From Acidobacteriaceae bacterium (GTDB lineage: Bacteria > Acidobacteriota > Terriglobia > Terriglobales > Acidobacteriaceae), in the NCBI GenBank assembly GCA_030040175.1, contig JASHUF010000280.1, positions 1 through 8,509 of the forward strand: a stretch of DNA of 8,509 nt, written 5' to 3'. Both the position numbers and the translations under genes were made by a program. Below, piece by piece: positions 1 to 7,287 of the stretch. The stretch's first letter is position 1. Every line of letters starts with the position of its first letter. The notes beneath the pieces were generated by a model. That model was not told where the DNA came from, searched no databases, and worked only from the letters and a program-made list of their open reading frames with translations.

Positions 1-103
1 GGCGCGCACCTGACGCGCGCGGGCTCCCCCTGCATCCAAGCAAACGAGTGTGGCAATCGTGTGCGATTTCAGCCTATTGAAAACCCTATCGAAGGATGGT
101 TTG

Positions 104-170
104 TAACAAGGGCACGGCTTTAGCCCGGCCGTCAATGGGGCAAAATGTGCGCGGGCTTCAGCCCCTGGAG
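104..170. repeat. Intergenic palindromic repeat with two GGCTTYAGCC cores
   Basis: Two near-identical palindromic cores, GGCTTTAGCC (116-125) and GGCTTCAGCC (154-163, within GGGCTTCAGCCC 153-164), lie 38 bases apart. The first is preceded by TGTAACAAGGGCAC and the second followed by CCTGGAG. Each core can form a tiny 4-5 bp stem. I recognise this style of sequence as a common intergenic repeat in Acidobacteriota genomes; that is memory, not a search. No function can be assigned. Confidence 0.45.
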
Positions 171-255
171 CGAACTTCTGCCCGAACAAGTTGTTTCCAA
201 CCTGTCGAGCCCCGGACTGGCTCAAAACACCGTGCCGACGCCGCATGAAACGGAA

Positions 256-284
256 TTGTTTTTTGTTTCGACGTAAGATATTTA
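256..284 (+). promoter_or_regulatory. Weak candidate promoter for the GH57 gene
   Basis: TTGTTT (256-261) and TATTTA (279-284) are 17 bases apart inside an AT-rich island about 80 bases upstream of the GH57 start codon. Each box matches the sigma-70 consensus at only three of six positions. The call rests mainly on spacing, AT-richness and position. Confidence 0.22.
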
Positions 285-361
285 TTTGACGCCGGCTCGA
301 ACTCCGGCCCTGCTCCGGACCGGGGAACGCTTCTTAACCGGTCCTCGATGGGAAAATTCTC

Positions 362-2962
362 ATGCCTCCAGCCAAGCGCTTCGTCTCGATCCACGGCCAC
401 TTTTACCAGCCCCCGCGCGAGAATCCCTGGCTTGAGACCGTGGAGACGCAGGACGCCGCCGCGCCCTACCACGACTGGAACGAGCGCGTCTGCGCCGAGT
501 GCTACGCCGTCAACGGCGCCGCCCGCATCGTCAATGAGAAGAACCGCATCATCGCCATCGTCAACAACTACTCGCGCATGAGCTTTAACTTCGGCCCAAC
601 GCTTTTCAGTTGGCTGAGAGGCAATGCGCCCCGCACCCTGCGCATGATCCTCGACGGCGAACAGGCCAGCCGCAAGCGCTTTTCCGGCCACAGCTCGGCC
701 ATGGCCCAGGTCTACAACCACATCATCATGCCCCTGGCCAGCCCGCGCGACCGCGTCACGCAGATCCGCTGGGGCATCGCCGACTACGAATTCACCTATG
801 GCCGCAAGCCGGAGGGTATGTGGCTGTCTGAGACCGCGGCCGACTCGGCCTCGCTCGAAGCCATGGCCCAGAACGGCATCCGTTTCACCGTGCTGGCGCC
901 GCACCAGTGCAGGCGCATCCGCCCGCTCAAGAAACCCTCCTCCGCCGGCGCGGCCGATCCCGCTCCCAGTTTCAACCAAGCAGCCGCTCCCTCTGCGCTG
1001 GACGCCGCTGCCTCGCCGGCCAAATCTGCGCCGCCGGCCGATTCTGCACCGGCGGCCGGCAACTGGATCGATACCCCCAATGCCTCCGTCGACACCACCC
1101 GCCCCTATCTCGCCCGTTTCGCCTCCGGCGCTTCCATTGCCATCTTTTTTTACAACGGTCCCACCTCACGCGCCATCGCCTTCGAGGGGCTGCTCAACTC
1201 CGGCGAGGCCTTCGCCGCGCGCCTCAAGGCGGGCTTCAAAGACTCGCCCGCGCCGCAGCTGGTCCACGTGGCTACGGACGGCGAGTCCTACGGCCATCAT
1301 CACAAGTACGGCGACATGGCCCTGGCATACGCCTTGCGCCTCCTCGGAAACGACAAGACCGTCCAGCTCGCCAATTACGCGAGCTTCCTTGAGCAGTTTC
1401 CTCCCGAGTACGAATGCGAGATGGCCGAAGACACTTCCTGGAGCTGCGTGCACGGCGTCGAGCGCTGGCGCTCCAACTGCGGCTGCAACGGCGGCAAGCC
1501 CGGCTGGAACCAGGCCTGGCGCACGCCCCTCCGCCAGGCTCTCGACGCGCTGCGCGACGCTCTCGTTCCCCTTACGGAGGAGGAGGGCAGCAAGCTCTTC
1601 CGCGACGTATGGGCCGCGCGCGACGCCTATATCCAGGTGGTGCTTGACCGCGCCGCGGAGAGCGCCGGCCGCTTCTTCACCGCGCAGCAGTCGCACCCGC
1701 TCGCGGAAGAGGAACGCATCCGCGCCCTGGAATTGATGGAGATGCAGCGCCACGCGCAGCTCATGTACACCAGCTGCGGCTGGTTCTTTGACGATATCTC
1801 CGGCATCGAAACCGTGCAGATCATCGCTTACGCCGCGCGCGTGCTGCAGCTCGCCCGGCATCTCTTCGGCGCGCGCGCCGCTTCACTCGAGCCCGCCTTT
1901 CTCGCGCGCATGGCCGAAGCCAAATCGAACGTCCCCTCCGCCGGCGACGGCGCGCAGATCTACCAGAAATGCGTCCGCACCATGGAAATCAACCTGGAGC
2001 AGGTTGCGGCCCATTACGCCATCAGTTCCGTCTTTTCCTCATTTGCCGACGAAACCAGCCTCTTCTGCTTTCACGTCAAGCGCATCTCTTACGACATTTT
2101 TACCTCCGGCCGCGGGCGCCTCGCCGTCGGCCGCGCCCACATCGCCAGCGACATCACCGGCCGGAACCAGACCTTTGCCTTCGCCGTTCTTCACTTCGGC
2201 GACCAGAACATCACCGCCGCGGTCAAGCCCTACGCCGACGCGGACGCCTCCGCTTTCGACGCCTTCGCGCAGGAAGCCTCCGGCCACGTATTGCGCGCCG
2301 ATTTTCCAGAGGTCATTCGCCTCCTCGACCGCTTCTTCGGCCACGCCCGCTACTCGCTCACCTCGCTCTTCTCTGACGAGCAGCGCCGCATTGTCAAAGT
2401 CATCCTTAACACCACGCTCTGGGACGTCGAGAATTCCCTTGCCACCATCTACCAGGATCATGCCAGCCTGCTGCACTATCTCTCCCAGGCCGGGCTGCCC
2501 AAACCGCCCGCGCTCGCTCTCGCCGCCAGCTTCGCCATCAACGCCGGCCTGCGCCGCACGCTCGAGAACGATCCCGTCGATCTGGCGCAGATGCGCTCCT
2601 ACCTTTCGCTCGCCAAGGCCGACCAGGTCCCGCTCGAATCCGCCACCCTCTCCTACATTGCCGACCAGCGCATGAAGCGCGCCATGGTCGATCTGCAGAT
2701 GTCCGCGGGGTCGCTCGAAGCCCTGGAGAGCGCCCTCACCCTCGCGCGCACCTTCTCTGAGCTTCCCTTCGACCTCAATCTCTGGCAGGCGCAGAACCTC
2801 TGGTACGAGATCTTCCGCACCTCCGGCCGGGCTCTGGCCGCGTTCTCCCGGGAGGACCGCGCACGCTGGGACAGGGATTTTGCCGAACTCGGCGCCTGTC
2901 TCTCCATCGAGACCACCGCCATCCGCGCCGAAGAAGATTCCCGCGCCGCCGCCGCCGACTGA
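362..2962 (+). CDS. GH57 glycoside hydrolase with DUF3536 domain
   Basis: An 866-residue protein, probably cytoplasmic (no signal peptide or membrane segment). The N-terminal half is a GH57-type catalytic barrel: GHFYQPPRENPW (residues 11-23) is the family's first motif; GMWLSE (152-157) matches the motif that carries the catalytic Glu (E157); VATDGESYGHHH (303-314) matches the motif with the acid/base Asp (D306). SCVHGVERWRSNCGC (361-375) is a further Cys-rich signature that I recall as conserved in this subfamily. The C-terminal half, from about residue 400, fits DUF3536. GH57 enzymes act on alpha-glucans (amylase, branching or 4-alpha-glucanotransferase activities), but the substrate of this subfamily is not established. 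Residues about 191-233 form an Ala/Pro/Ser-rich insertion between the two catalytic motifs. The start ATG has only a weak GGGA upstream, but homology begins within the first ten residues. The gene stands alone, convergent with hpnI, and a hairpin repeat starts two bases after its stop. Confidence 0.93.
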   Translation: MPPAKRFVSIHGHFYQPPRENPWLETVETQDAAAPYHDWNERVCAECYAVNGAARIVNEKNRIIAIVNNYSRMSFNFGPTLFSWLRGNAPRTLRMILDGEQASRKRFSGHSSAMAQVYNHIIMPLASPRDRVTQIRWGIADYEFTYGRKPEGMWLSETAADSASLEAMAQNGIRFTVLAPHQCRRIRPLKKPSSAGAADPAPSFNQAAAPSALDAAASPAKSAPPADSAPAAGNWIDTPNASVDTTRPYLARFASGASIAIFFYNGPTSRAIAFEGLLNSGEAFAARLKAGFKDSPAPQLVHVATDGESYGHHHKYGDMALAYALRLLGNDKTVQLANYASFLEQFPPEYECEMAEDTSWSCVHGVERWRSNCGCNGGKPGWNQAWRTPLRQALDALRDALVPLTEEEGSKLFRDVWAARDAYIQVVLDRAAESAGRFFTAQQSHPLAEEERIRALELMEMQRHAQLMYTSCGWFFDDISGIETVQIIAYAARVLQLARHLFGARAASLEPAFLARMAEAKSNVPSAGDGAQIYQKCVRTMEINLEQVAAHYAISSVFSSFADETSLFCFHVKRISYDIFTSGRGRLAVGRAHIASDITGRNQTFAFAVLHFGDQNITAAVKPYADADASAFDAFAQEASGHVLRADFPEVIRLLDRFFGHARYSLTSLFSDEQRRIVKVILNTTLWDVENSLATIYQDHASLLHYLSQAGLPKPPALALAASFAINAGLRRTLENDPVDLAQMRSYLSLAKADQVPLESATLSYIADQRMKRAMVDLQMSAGSLEALESALTLARTFSELPFDLNLWQAQNLWYEIFRTSGRALAAFSREDRARWDRDFAELGACLSIETTAIRAEEDSRAAAAD

Positions 2963-2963
2963 C

Positions 2964-3012
2964 GGGTGCCCCACCTTCGGCGCGTCTTTGTTTTTGCGCC
3001 TAAGGTGGGAAA
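2964..3012. repeat. GGGTGCCCC hairpin element, copy A
   Basis: Begins two bases after the GH57 stop codon. The left arm (2970-2983) pairs with the right arm (2996-3009): CCCACCTT with AAGGTGGG, a C/T mismatch, then GGCGC with GCGCC, 13 pairs in all around a T-rich 12-base loop. The 5' flank GGGTGCC and the following GGGAAA match the other copies; the terminal CACG is lost. It could help end GH57 transcription, but the T-run is in the loop rather than after the stem, so it is not a classical terminator. Confidence 0.8.
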
Positions 3013-3029
3013 TCAATCAGCATAAACCT

Positions 3030-3062
3030 GGGTGCCCCGGGAAACCGCGAATCTTGGTTCGC
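3030..3062. repeat. Degenerate GGGTGCCCC element, copy B
   Basis: GGGTGCCCC (3030-3038) is followed by a short hairpin of GCGAA (3047-3051) and TTCGC (3058-3062). It lacks the long stem and the GGGAAAGCACG end of the intact copies, and copy C starts right after it. It is probably a truncated or rearranged member of the same family. Confidence 0.45.
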
Positions 3063-3063
3063 T

Positions 3064-3112
3064 GGGTGCCCCATCCTTTCGACGTTCTTGGTCGAAAGGG
3101 TGGGAAAGCACG
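3064..3112. repeat. GGGTGCCCC hairpin element, copy C
   Basis: The best-formed copy. The arm at 3070-3083 pairs with 3091-3104 over 14 positions with a single T-G wobble, around the 7-base loop GTTCTTG. It is flanked by GGGTGCC on the left and GGGAAAGCACG on the right. It lies midway between the convergent ends of GH57 and hpnI, so it would be transcribed by read-through from either side. Confidence 0.82.
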
Positions 3113-3130
3113 GAGCCCATCAGGCCTGTT

Positions 3131-3166
3131 TACTCCGCCAACTCTGCCAACTCCGCTAACTCGCTT
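3131..3166. repeat. Four 9-bp tandem repeats overlapping the hpnI stop codon
   Basis: Units are TACTCCGCC, AACTCTGCC, AACTCCGCT and AACTCGCTT, consensus AACTCYGCY. The hpnI stop (TAG on the minus strand, 3158-3156) and its last codons lie inside the array. It resembles the 8-bp repeats on both sides of dut (CGCTAACT/CGCCAACT cores). Confidence 0.65.
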
Positions 3167-4352
3167 TGACCAGCTTCCCGCCCTTCAACCCCATCCGCTC
3201 CCCGCGCCACACAATCGTGTTCCCCGCAAATCCCGCTGCCCACAATCCCATGGCCACAAGGTCCCGCGCCGGCAGCAGCCACAGCCAGGGAAGCACCGCG
3301 CGGTCGCTCAGCGCCTCCGCGCCCACCGTCATCGCCAGCGCCAGGCGCAGAAAGAAACTCGAAGCCAGCAGCCACAGGCTCAGAGGGCTCGCACCGCTCG
3401 CCAGCACATTGATCAGCGCCCATCCGAGGCCATGCGTCACCACCAGGCCCGCGTAGCCGCCGGGCCGCACATCGCGCACCGTGCGCAGCCAACGCAACTG
3501 GTGATCCACAAACCCGCGCCAGCCGTACGCGGGCACGCTCGTCTCCACCACCTCCGCGCACAGCTCCACGCGGTAACCGGCCCCGGCCACGCGCGCGCCC
3601 AGCTCGTAGTCGTCGGCGAGATAATCCACCAGCGCCTCGAGCCCGCCCGCTTTTTCGAGCGCTTCGCGCCGCACCGCCAGCGTCGATCCCAGCCCGTAGC
3701 GCAACCCGCCCTCGATCATCTTCGAGAGCAGCACGCCCGCCTGAAAATCCGTGGCAATGCCCAGCGCCTCGAGGTGCGAGGGCAGGCCGCCACGAAAAAT
3801 TGACCCGTGCGCATGCCCGCGATAGAGCGCGGTCACCAGCCCCACCTCAGGCGAAACAAACCCCGCCATCACCCGCTCAAGATACTGCGGCCCCACGGTG
3901 ATGTCGGAATCATTGATGAGCAGAAACTCGAAGCGCGCGTGGGGCTCGAGCTGCACCAGCGTGCTTACCTTGCCGTTCGCACCCAGCCGCTCCGGGCACT
4001 CCACCAGCCGGATCGCCCGCTGGGGAAACTCGCGCTGCAGCTCGACCACGGCCGCCGCCGCCGGATCGCTCAGCGAGCTCACCCCGAACAGCAGCTCGAA
4101 TTCGCCCGCATAATTCTGCCGGCAATGGCTGCGGAAGGCATCCATCATGCCGGGGTCGACTCCCTTGAGCGACTTGAGCACGCTTACGCCCGGCGCCTGG
4201 TCCATTGCCCCCTTGCTTGTGCGCGCATTCTGCCTGCGCCGCGCGGCCACAAACACGCGCGCGGCAATGAGCGCCGCCAGAAAATAGCCCATCCCCGCCA
4301 CGGCCAGCGCCGTAGTCGCCGTCTCCACAGCCAGGGCCATCGCGTGCGGCAT
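3156..4352 (-). CDS. hpnI: HpnI-like hopanoid/ceramide-type glycosyltransferase
   Basis: A 398-residue membrane-anchored processive-type glycosyltransferase (GT2/GT21, ceramide glucosyltransferase-like). An N-terminal membrane segment lies at about residues 8-30. The catalytic domain follows: KSLKGVDPGM (60-69, Asp66 as in the D1 motif of ceramide glucosyltransferases), INDSD (146-150), LADDYELG (245-252) and the QLRW (285-288) form of the Q/RxxRW motif. About three hydrophobic segments lie at 300-375. The motif set and length fit HpnI, which adds N-acetylglucosamine to bacteriohopanetetrol in hopanoid glycolipid synthesis; a glucosyltransferase acting on another lipid cannot be excluded. ATG at 4352 was preferred to the GTG one codon upstream; neither has a clear ribosome-binding site. 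The stop falls in a 9-bp repeat array. No other hopanoid gene is in the window. Confidence 0.88.
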   Translation of the reverse strand: MPHAMALAVETATTALAVAGMGYFLAALIAARVFVAARRRQNARTSKGAMDQAPGVSVLKSLKGVDPGMMDAFRSHCRQNYAGEFELLFGVSSLSDPAAAAVVELQREFPQRAIRLVECPERLGANGKVSTLVQLEPHARFEFLLINDSDITVGPQYLERVMAGFVSPEVGLVTALYRGHAHGSIFRGGLPSHLEALGIATDFQAGVLLSKMIEGGLRYGLGSTLAVRREALEKAGGLEALVDYLADDYELGARVAGAGYRVELCAEVVETSVPAYGWRGFVDHQLRWLRTVRDVRPGGYAGLVVTHGLGWALINVLASGASPLSLWLLASSFFLRLALAMTVGAEALSDRAVLPWLWLLPARDLVAMGLWAAGFAGNTIVWRGERMGLKGGKLVKAS

Positions 4353-4376
4353 CACAGGAGCCAGCTTACAGCCTCT

Positions 4377-4504
4377 AGCTCCTAGCTTCTAGCTATTGCT
4401 TGGCGGGCGAAAGAATGCGTTCTTTGCGAGGGCAAAGGTTGACGAGCGGCCGGCGGGAATCCCGGCATCTCCGAGATGAAGCTAACAGCTAGAAGCTAGA
4501 AGCT
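4377..4504. repeat. 128-bp element bounded by 18-bp inverted repeats
   Basis: AGCTCCTAGCTTCTAGCT (4377-4394) is the reverse complement, with one mismatch, of AGCTAGAAGCTAGAAGCT (4487-4504). Each arm is itself built of 7-8 bp units (AGCTAGA/AGCTTCT). The 92 bases between contain a small stem AAAGAA/TTCTTT with loop TGCG and a GGCGGG..CCCGGC palindrome. The element fills the gap between the permease stop (4508) and the hpnI start (4352). It could be a MITE-like remnant or a processing/attenuation hairpin; it lacks a downstream T-run. Confidence 0.6.
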
Positions 4505-4507
4505 GTG

Positions 4508-5764
4508 TCACTCGTAGCGCAGCGCCTCAATCGGGTCGAGATTCGAAGCCTTCCACGCCGGATAGATCCCGAATACCAGCCCGATTACCCACGAAACCAG
4601 AAACGCAATCGCCACCCACAGCGCCGAGAGCGCCGCGTGCAGAAACGACACGGCGAAGTGCAGAATCAGCGTGAACAGCGCGCCGCACAGCACACCCAGC
4701 AGACCGCCTACCATGCACAGCGTCACCGCTTCCGTGGTGAATTGCAGCAGAATGTCGCTGCGCGTGGCGCCGATGGCCTTGCGCACGCCGATCTCGCGCG
4801 TGCGCTCGGTCACGCTCACCAGCATGATGTTCATCACCCCCACGCCGCCCACCATCAGCCCCACGCTCGACACCGCCACCATGAACAGGAACAGTCCGCC
4901 CGTAAGCTGGTTCCACAGCCGCGTCAGCGAGTCCGGGCTGAAGATGGCAAAATTGTCGTCCTGGTCGTTGCGCAGCTTGCGCCGCACGCGCAGCAGTTCG
5001 CGCACCTCTTCGGTCACCAGGTCCCGGTTCGCGGGGTTGTCATACTTTGCCACCAGCCAGTAGTCGAGAACCTCCGGATGCAGATGGCGAAACGTCTCCA
5101 GAGGGAAGTAGGCTGAATTGTCCTGCGTGTTGCGTCCGCTGCCGAAGGGCTGCGGCTGCGGCGCGAGCACGCCGATCACGGTGTAAATCGTGCCCTCGCA
5201 GTCCACGTCTTTGCCGATCGGGTCCTCGTTGGGATACAGGTCCTCGGCCGCATCGTGGCCCAGCACCACTACCTTGGCGCTGCGCGCCTCCTCGGCGTCG
5301 GTCCACAGCCGGCCTTCGTCGAGTTCGATATCCGCCGTCTGCGTCACCTCGCTGGTGGTGCCGTTCAGGATCGTGTTTTCGATCTTGTGCGTGCCCGCCT
5401 TCAGGCTCACGCTGCCCAGCCCGGTTTGAAAATTCTGCTTCGTCAATTCGGGATCGACCGCCACCACGTGCGGCAGCAAGCGCATGGCCATCGCGTCTTC
5501 GTAGGTGAGCTTCTTGCGGTTCAGCTCTTCGGTCGTGGGCCGCTTGCCGAAGGGCTCGAACTGGAAGATCCACAAATCGTTCGTGCCCAGCGAGCTCACA
5601 AAATGAGAAATATTCGAGTTCAGCCCGTTGATGGCCGAAGAGATCAGGATGACCGTGGAGATGCCGATGGTGATGCCCAGGATGGTCAGCCCGGAGCGCA
5701 GCTTGTTCTTGCGCAGCGTATCCACCGCCAGCTTCACCGCTTCCTTGGCGTGCGCCAGCTTCAT
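4508..5764 (-). CDS. MacB/FtsX-family ABC transporter permease (second of pair)
   Basis: A 418-residue inner-membrane permease of the MacB type. Topology is one membrane helix near the N-terminus (about 26-46), a large extracytoplasmic MacB_PCD-like domain (about 47-285), then three helices (about 289-314, 345-370, 379-402). The FtsX core reads GGVGVMNIMLVSVTERTREI followed by GVRKAIGATR, and the C-terminus GIYPAWKASNLDPIEALRYE is typical. Such proteins work with an ATPase in mechanotransmission or in export of peptides, lipids or drugs; the substrate is unknown. ATG at 5764 was chosen over TTG two codons upstream because AGGA lies 8 bases before the ATG but only 2 before the TTG. It follows the other permease by 150 bases and shares its core motif, suggesting a duplicated, possibly heterodimeric pair. 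No ATPase gene is adjacent. Confidence 0.92.
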   Translation of the reverse strand: MKLAHAKEAVKLAVDTLRKNKLRSGLTILGITIGISTVILISSAINGLNSNISHFVSSLGTNDLWIFQFEPFGKRPTTEELNRKKLTYEDAMAMRLLPHVVAVDPELTKQNFQTGLGSVSLKAGTHKIENTILNGTTSEVTQTADIELDEGRLWTDAEEARSAKVVVLGHDAAEDLYPNEDPIGKDVDCEGTIYTVIGVLAPQPQPFGSGRNTQDNSAYFPLETFRHLHPEVLDYWLVAKYDNPANRDLVTEEVRELLRVRRKLRNDQDDNFAIFSPDSLTRLWNQLTGGLFLFMVAVSSVGLMVGGVGVMNIMLVSVTERTREIGVRKAIGATRSDILLQFTTEAVTLCMVGGLLGVLCGALFTLILHFAVSFLHAALSALWVAIAFLVSWVIGLVFGIYPAWKASNLDPIEALRYE

Positions 5765-5805
5765 AGCCAATATCCTGTCGCAAAAGCTCTCGATAGAGTT
5801 GCCGA

Positions 5806-5870
5806 TGTCATTCTGAGCGTACGGGGCCCCAAACGCACTTCAGTTTGGGGGTGGTAAGCGAAGAATCTGC
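5806..5870. repeat. TGTCATTCTGAGCG repeat interrupted by a hairpin
   Basis: TGTCATTCTGAGCG (5806-5819) and AAGCGAAGAATCTGC (5856-5870) are the two ends of a repeat I recall as common in Acidobacteriota, where they normally lie nearly side by side. Here they are split by about 36 bases holding a perfect 8-bp stem, CCCCAAAC (5827-5834) with GTTTGGGG (5843-5850), and the loop GCACTTCA. It sits between the two permease genes, so it would be in their shared transcript if they are co-transcribed. Confidence 0.55.
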
Positions 5871-5914
5871 GGTTGCTTCTCCGCTCTCTGAACGCGAACT
5901 TCTGGAACATCACC

Positions 5915-7150
5915 CTACAGCTCCGCCCGCAGCGCCGCAATGGGATCGAGCGACGACGCCTTGTGCGCGGGATAAATGCCGAAGAACAGACCCACAGCCG
6001 CCGCCACCACCAGCGCCACCAGCACCGACCACACCTTCACCACCGAGGGGAAGGCGATGGTGAGCGTGATCAGCTTGGCCGCGGCGATGCCCAGCACCAC
6101 CCCGATCACGCCGCCCACCAGCGCAATCGTCGCCGACTCGATGACAAACTGCAGCAGAATGTCGCGCCGGCGCGCGCCCAGCGCCTTGCGCACGCCGATC
6201 TCCCGCGTGCGCTCGGTCACGCTCACCAGCATGATGTTCATGATCACAATGCCGCCGATCACCAGCGAAATGGCCGCAATCGACGCCACCACCGCGCCAA
6301 AGCTATTCAGTATTTTGCCCAGCAGATCCTTGAACGTGGAGCTCGAATCGATGTTGAAGGTGTCCGCCTCGCCCGGCTTCAGGTGCCGCTGGATGCGCAT
6401 GATCGTGCGCAGTTCGTCTTCGACCGCATCCATCACTTCGCCGCCTCCGCCCGTGTCCACGTAGATCTGCAGGCTCGCGTCCTGGTCGTAGGCGCCGTAC
6501 TGCTCGAGAAATGCGGTCAGCGGAATGGCCACCCAGTTATCCATGCTGCTGCCGAACATCTTGCCCTGCGCCTCGCCCACGCCGATCACCGTGTACGGCT
6601 CGCCGTCCACGCGGATCTCCTTGCCCAGCGGGTCGCCCGCGCCCAGCATGTTGTTCACAATATCGGCCCCCACCAGGGCTACGTGCGCCGAATGCGTATC
6701 CTCGGCCTCGGTGAACGTGCGCCCCAGCACGATGTTCTGGTTCGAGATGGGCGGCATCGTCCACGTCCATCCGCGAATCTGCGTATCCGTGGTCGATTGC
6801 GTCCCGTAAACCACCTTGCCCGTGGCCGTACGCTGCGCGCCCACCGATACGCACGACCGGCAGCCCTGCGCAATTGCCTTGTAATCGTCCACGGTGATGT
6901 TCTTCCGCTTCTGGAATTCGAGGTACTCATCGATGGTCATGAACGTCTGCGGCATCTTGCTGACGGTTACCACCGCCGCGCCATAGGTGTTGATCTTCGT
7001 GGTCACAAACTCCTTGGCGCCGTTGGTCAGCGTCACCACCGTGATCACGGACGCAATCGCGATCACCACCCCCAGCAGCGTGAGGATGCTGCGCAGCTTG
7101 TTCGCCCACAGCGCATCGAGCGCGAGTTTGACCGCTTCGCCGAATTGCAT
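5915..7150 (-). CDS. MacB/FtsX-family ABC transporter permease (first of pair)
   Basis: A 411-residue inner-membrane permease with the same architecture as its downstream neighbour: helix 1 at about 20-42, a periplasmic MacB_PCD-like domain (about 43-280), and helices at about 283-309, 336-364 and 371-393. The FtsX core NIMLVSVTERTREIGVRKALG (304-324) is nearly identical to that of the neighbour, and the C-terminus GIYPAHKASSLDPIAALRAE keeps the family signature. The periplasmic domains differ much more: this one carries a CRSC pair (97-100) and a Gly run (TGGGG, 233-237), so the two are old paralogues rather than a recent copy. The ATG at 7150 has GAGG about 10 bases upstream. It presumably pairs with the second permease and with an ATPase encoded elsewhere; the substrate is unknown. 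Confidence 0.92.
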   Translation of the reverse strand: MQFGEAVKLALDALWANKLRSILTLLGVVIAIASVITVVTLTNGAKEFVTTKINTYGAAVVTVSKMPQTFMTIDEYLEFQKRKNITVDDYKAIAQGCRSCVSVGAQRTATGKVVYGTQSTTDTQIRGWTWTMPPISNQNIVLGRTFTEAEDTHSAHVALVGADIVNNMLGAGDPLGKEIRVDGEPYTVIGVGEAQGKMFGSSMDNWVAIPLTAFLEQYGAYDQDASLQIYVDTGGGGEVMDAVEDELRTIMRIQRHLKPGEADTFNIDSSSTFKDLLGKILNSFGAVVASIAAISLVIGGIVIMNIMLVSVTERTREIGVRKALGARRRDILLQFVIESATIALVGGVIGVVLGIAAAKLITLTIAFPSVVKVWSVLVALVVAAAVGLFFGIYPAHKASSLDPIAALRAEL

Positions 7151-7216
7151 GGCTCTTCACCCTCAGAATACGCGCGATGCCGCTTCCCCGTTCCCTCTCT
7201 CTCCCAGCACGACAAT

Positions 7217-7258
7217 GGGTGCCCCAGGTCCCTCGCTTTTGGGGACCTGGGAAAACAC
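7217..7258. repeat. GGGTGCCCC hairpin element, copy D
   Basis: A perfect 10-bp stem, CCCAGGTCCC (7223-7232) with GGGACCTGGG (7242-7251), closes the 9-base loop TCGCTTTTG. The 5' flank GGGTGCCCC and 3' flank GGGAAAACAC match the other copies, but the stem sequence is different. It lies between dut and the first permease, inside any read-through transcript joining them. Confidence 0.78.
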
Positions 7259-7260
7259 AT

Positions 7261-7284
7261 TCGCTGACTCGCTGACTTGCTAAC
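7261..7284. repeat. Three 8-bp tandem repeats beside the dut stop codon
   Basis: Units TCGCTGAC, TCGCTGAC and TTGCTAAC directly follow hairpin copy D and end three bases before the dut stop codon (7290-7288). They have the same period and core as the repeats upstream of dut. Confidence 0.55.
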
Positions 7285-7287
7285 CCC

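Larger units (their letters stand above)
1..361. other. Gene-free leader upstream of the GH57 gene
   Basis: No credible protein or RNA gene is visible here. The stretch is GC-rich except for an AT-rich island at about 254-290. A short palindromic repeat lies at 104-170 and a weak promoter-like pair sits in the AT-rich island; both are listed separately. A long minus-strand open frame crosses this region, but it extends into the GH57 gene and is rich in Gly/Arg/Val, as expected for a shadow of a GC-rich gene. Confidence 0.6.

Noticed and set aside
111..236. Long-range pairing of GGCACGG (111-117) with CCGTGCC (230-236)
   Set aside because: A 7-bp match over more than 100 bases is expected by chance in GC-rich DNA, and the first half belongs to a separate repeat.
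158..979. A 273-codon minus-strand open frame across the leader and the start of GH57
   Set aside because: Most of it is antisense to the conserved GH57 N-terminus, and the rest gives a low-complexity tail without motif support.
2964..3012. Hairpin copy A as a standard intrinsic terminator of the GH57 gene
   Set aside because: The T-run is in the loop and none follows the stem on the plus strand; the same hairpin occurs at other sites not placed as terminators.
2039..3016. A 325-codon open frame antisense to the 3' half of the GH57 gene
   Set aside because: It lies opposite a gene with clear family motifs, is Gly/Val/Glu-rich as expected for the complement of GC-rich codons, and shows no recognisable domain.
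5873..7267. A 464-codon plus-strand open frame across the first permease
   Set aside because: Its translation is dominated by His, Arg and Gln with no hydrophobic core or motif. The opposite strand encodes a complete permease with family signatures.
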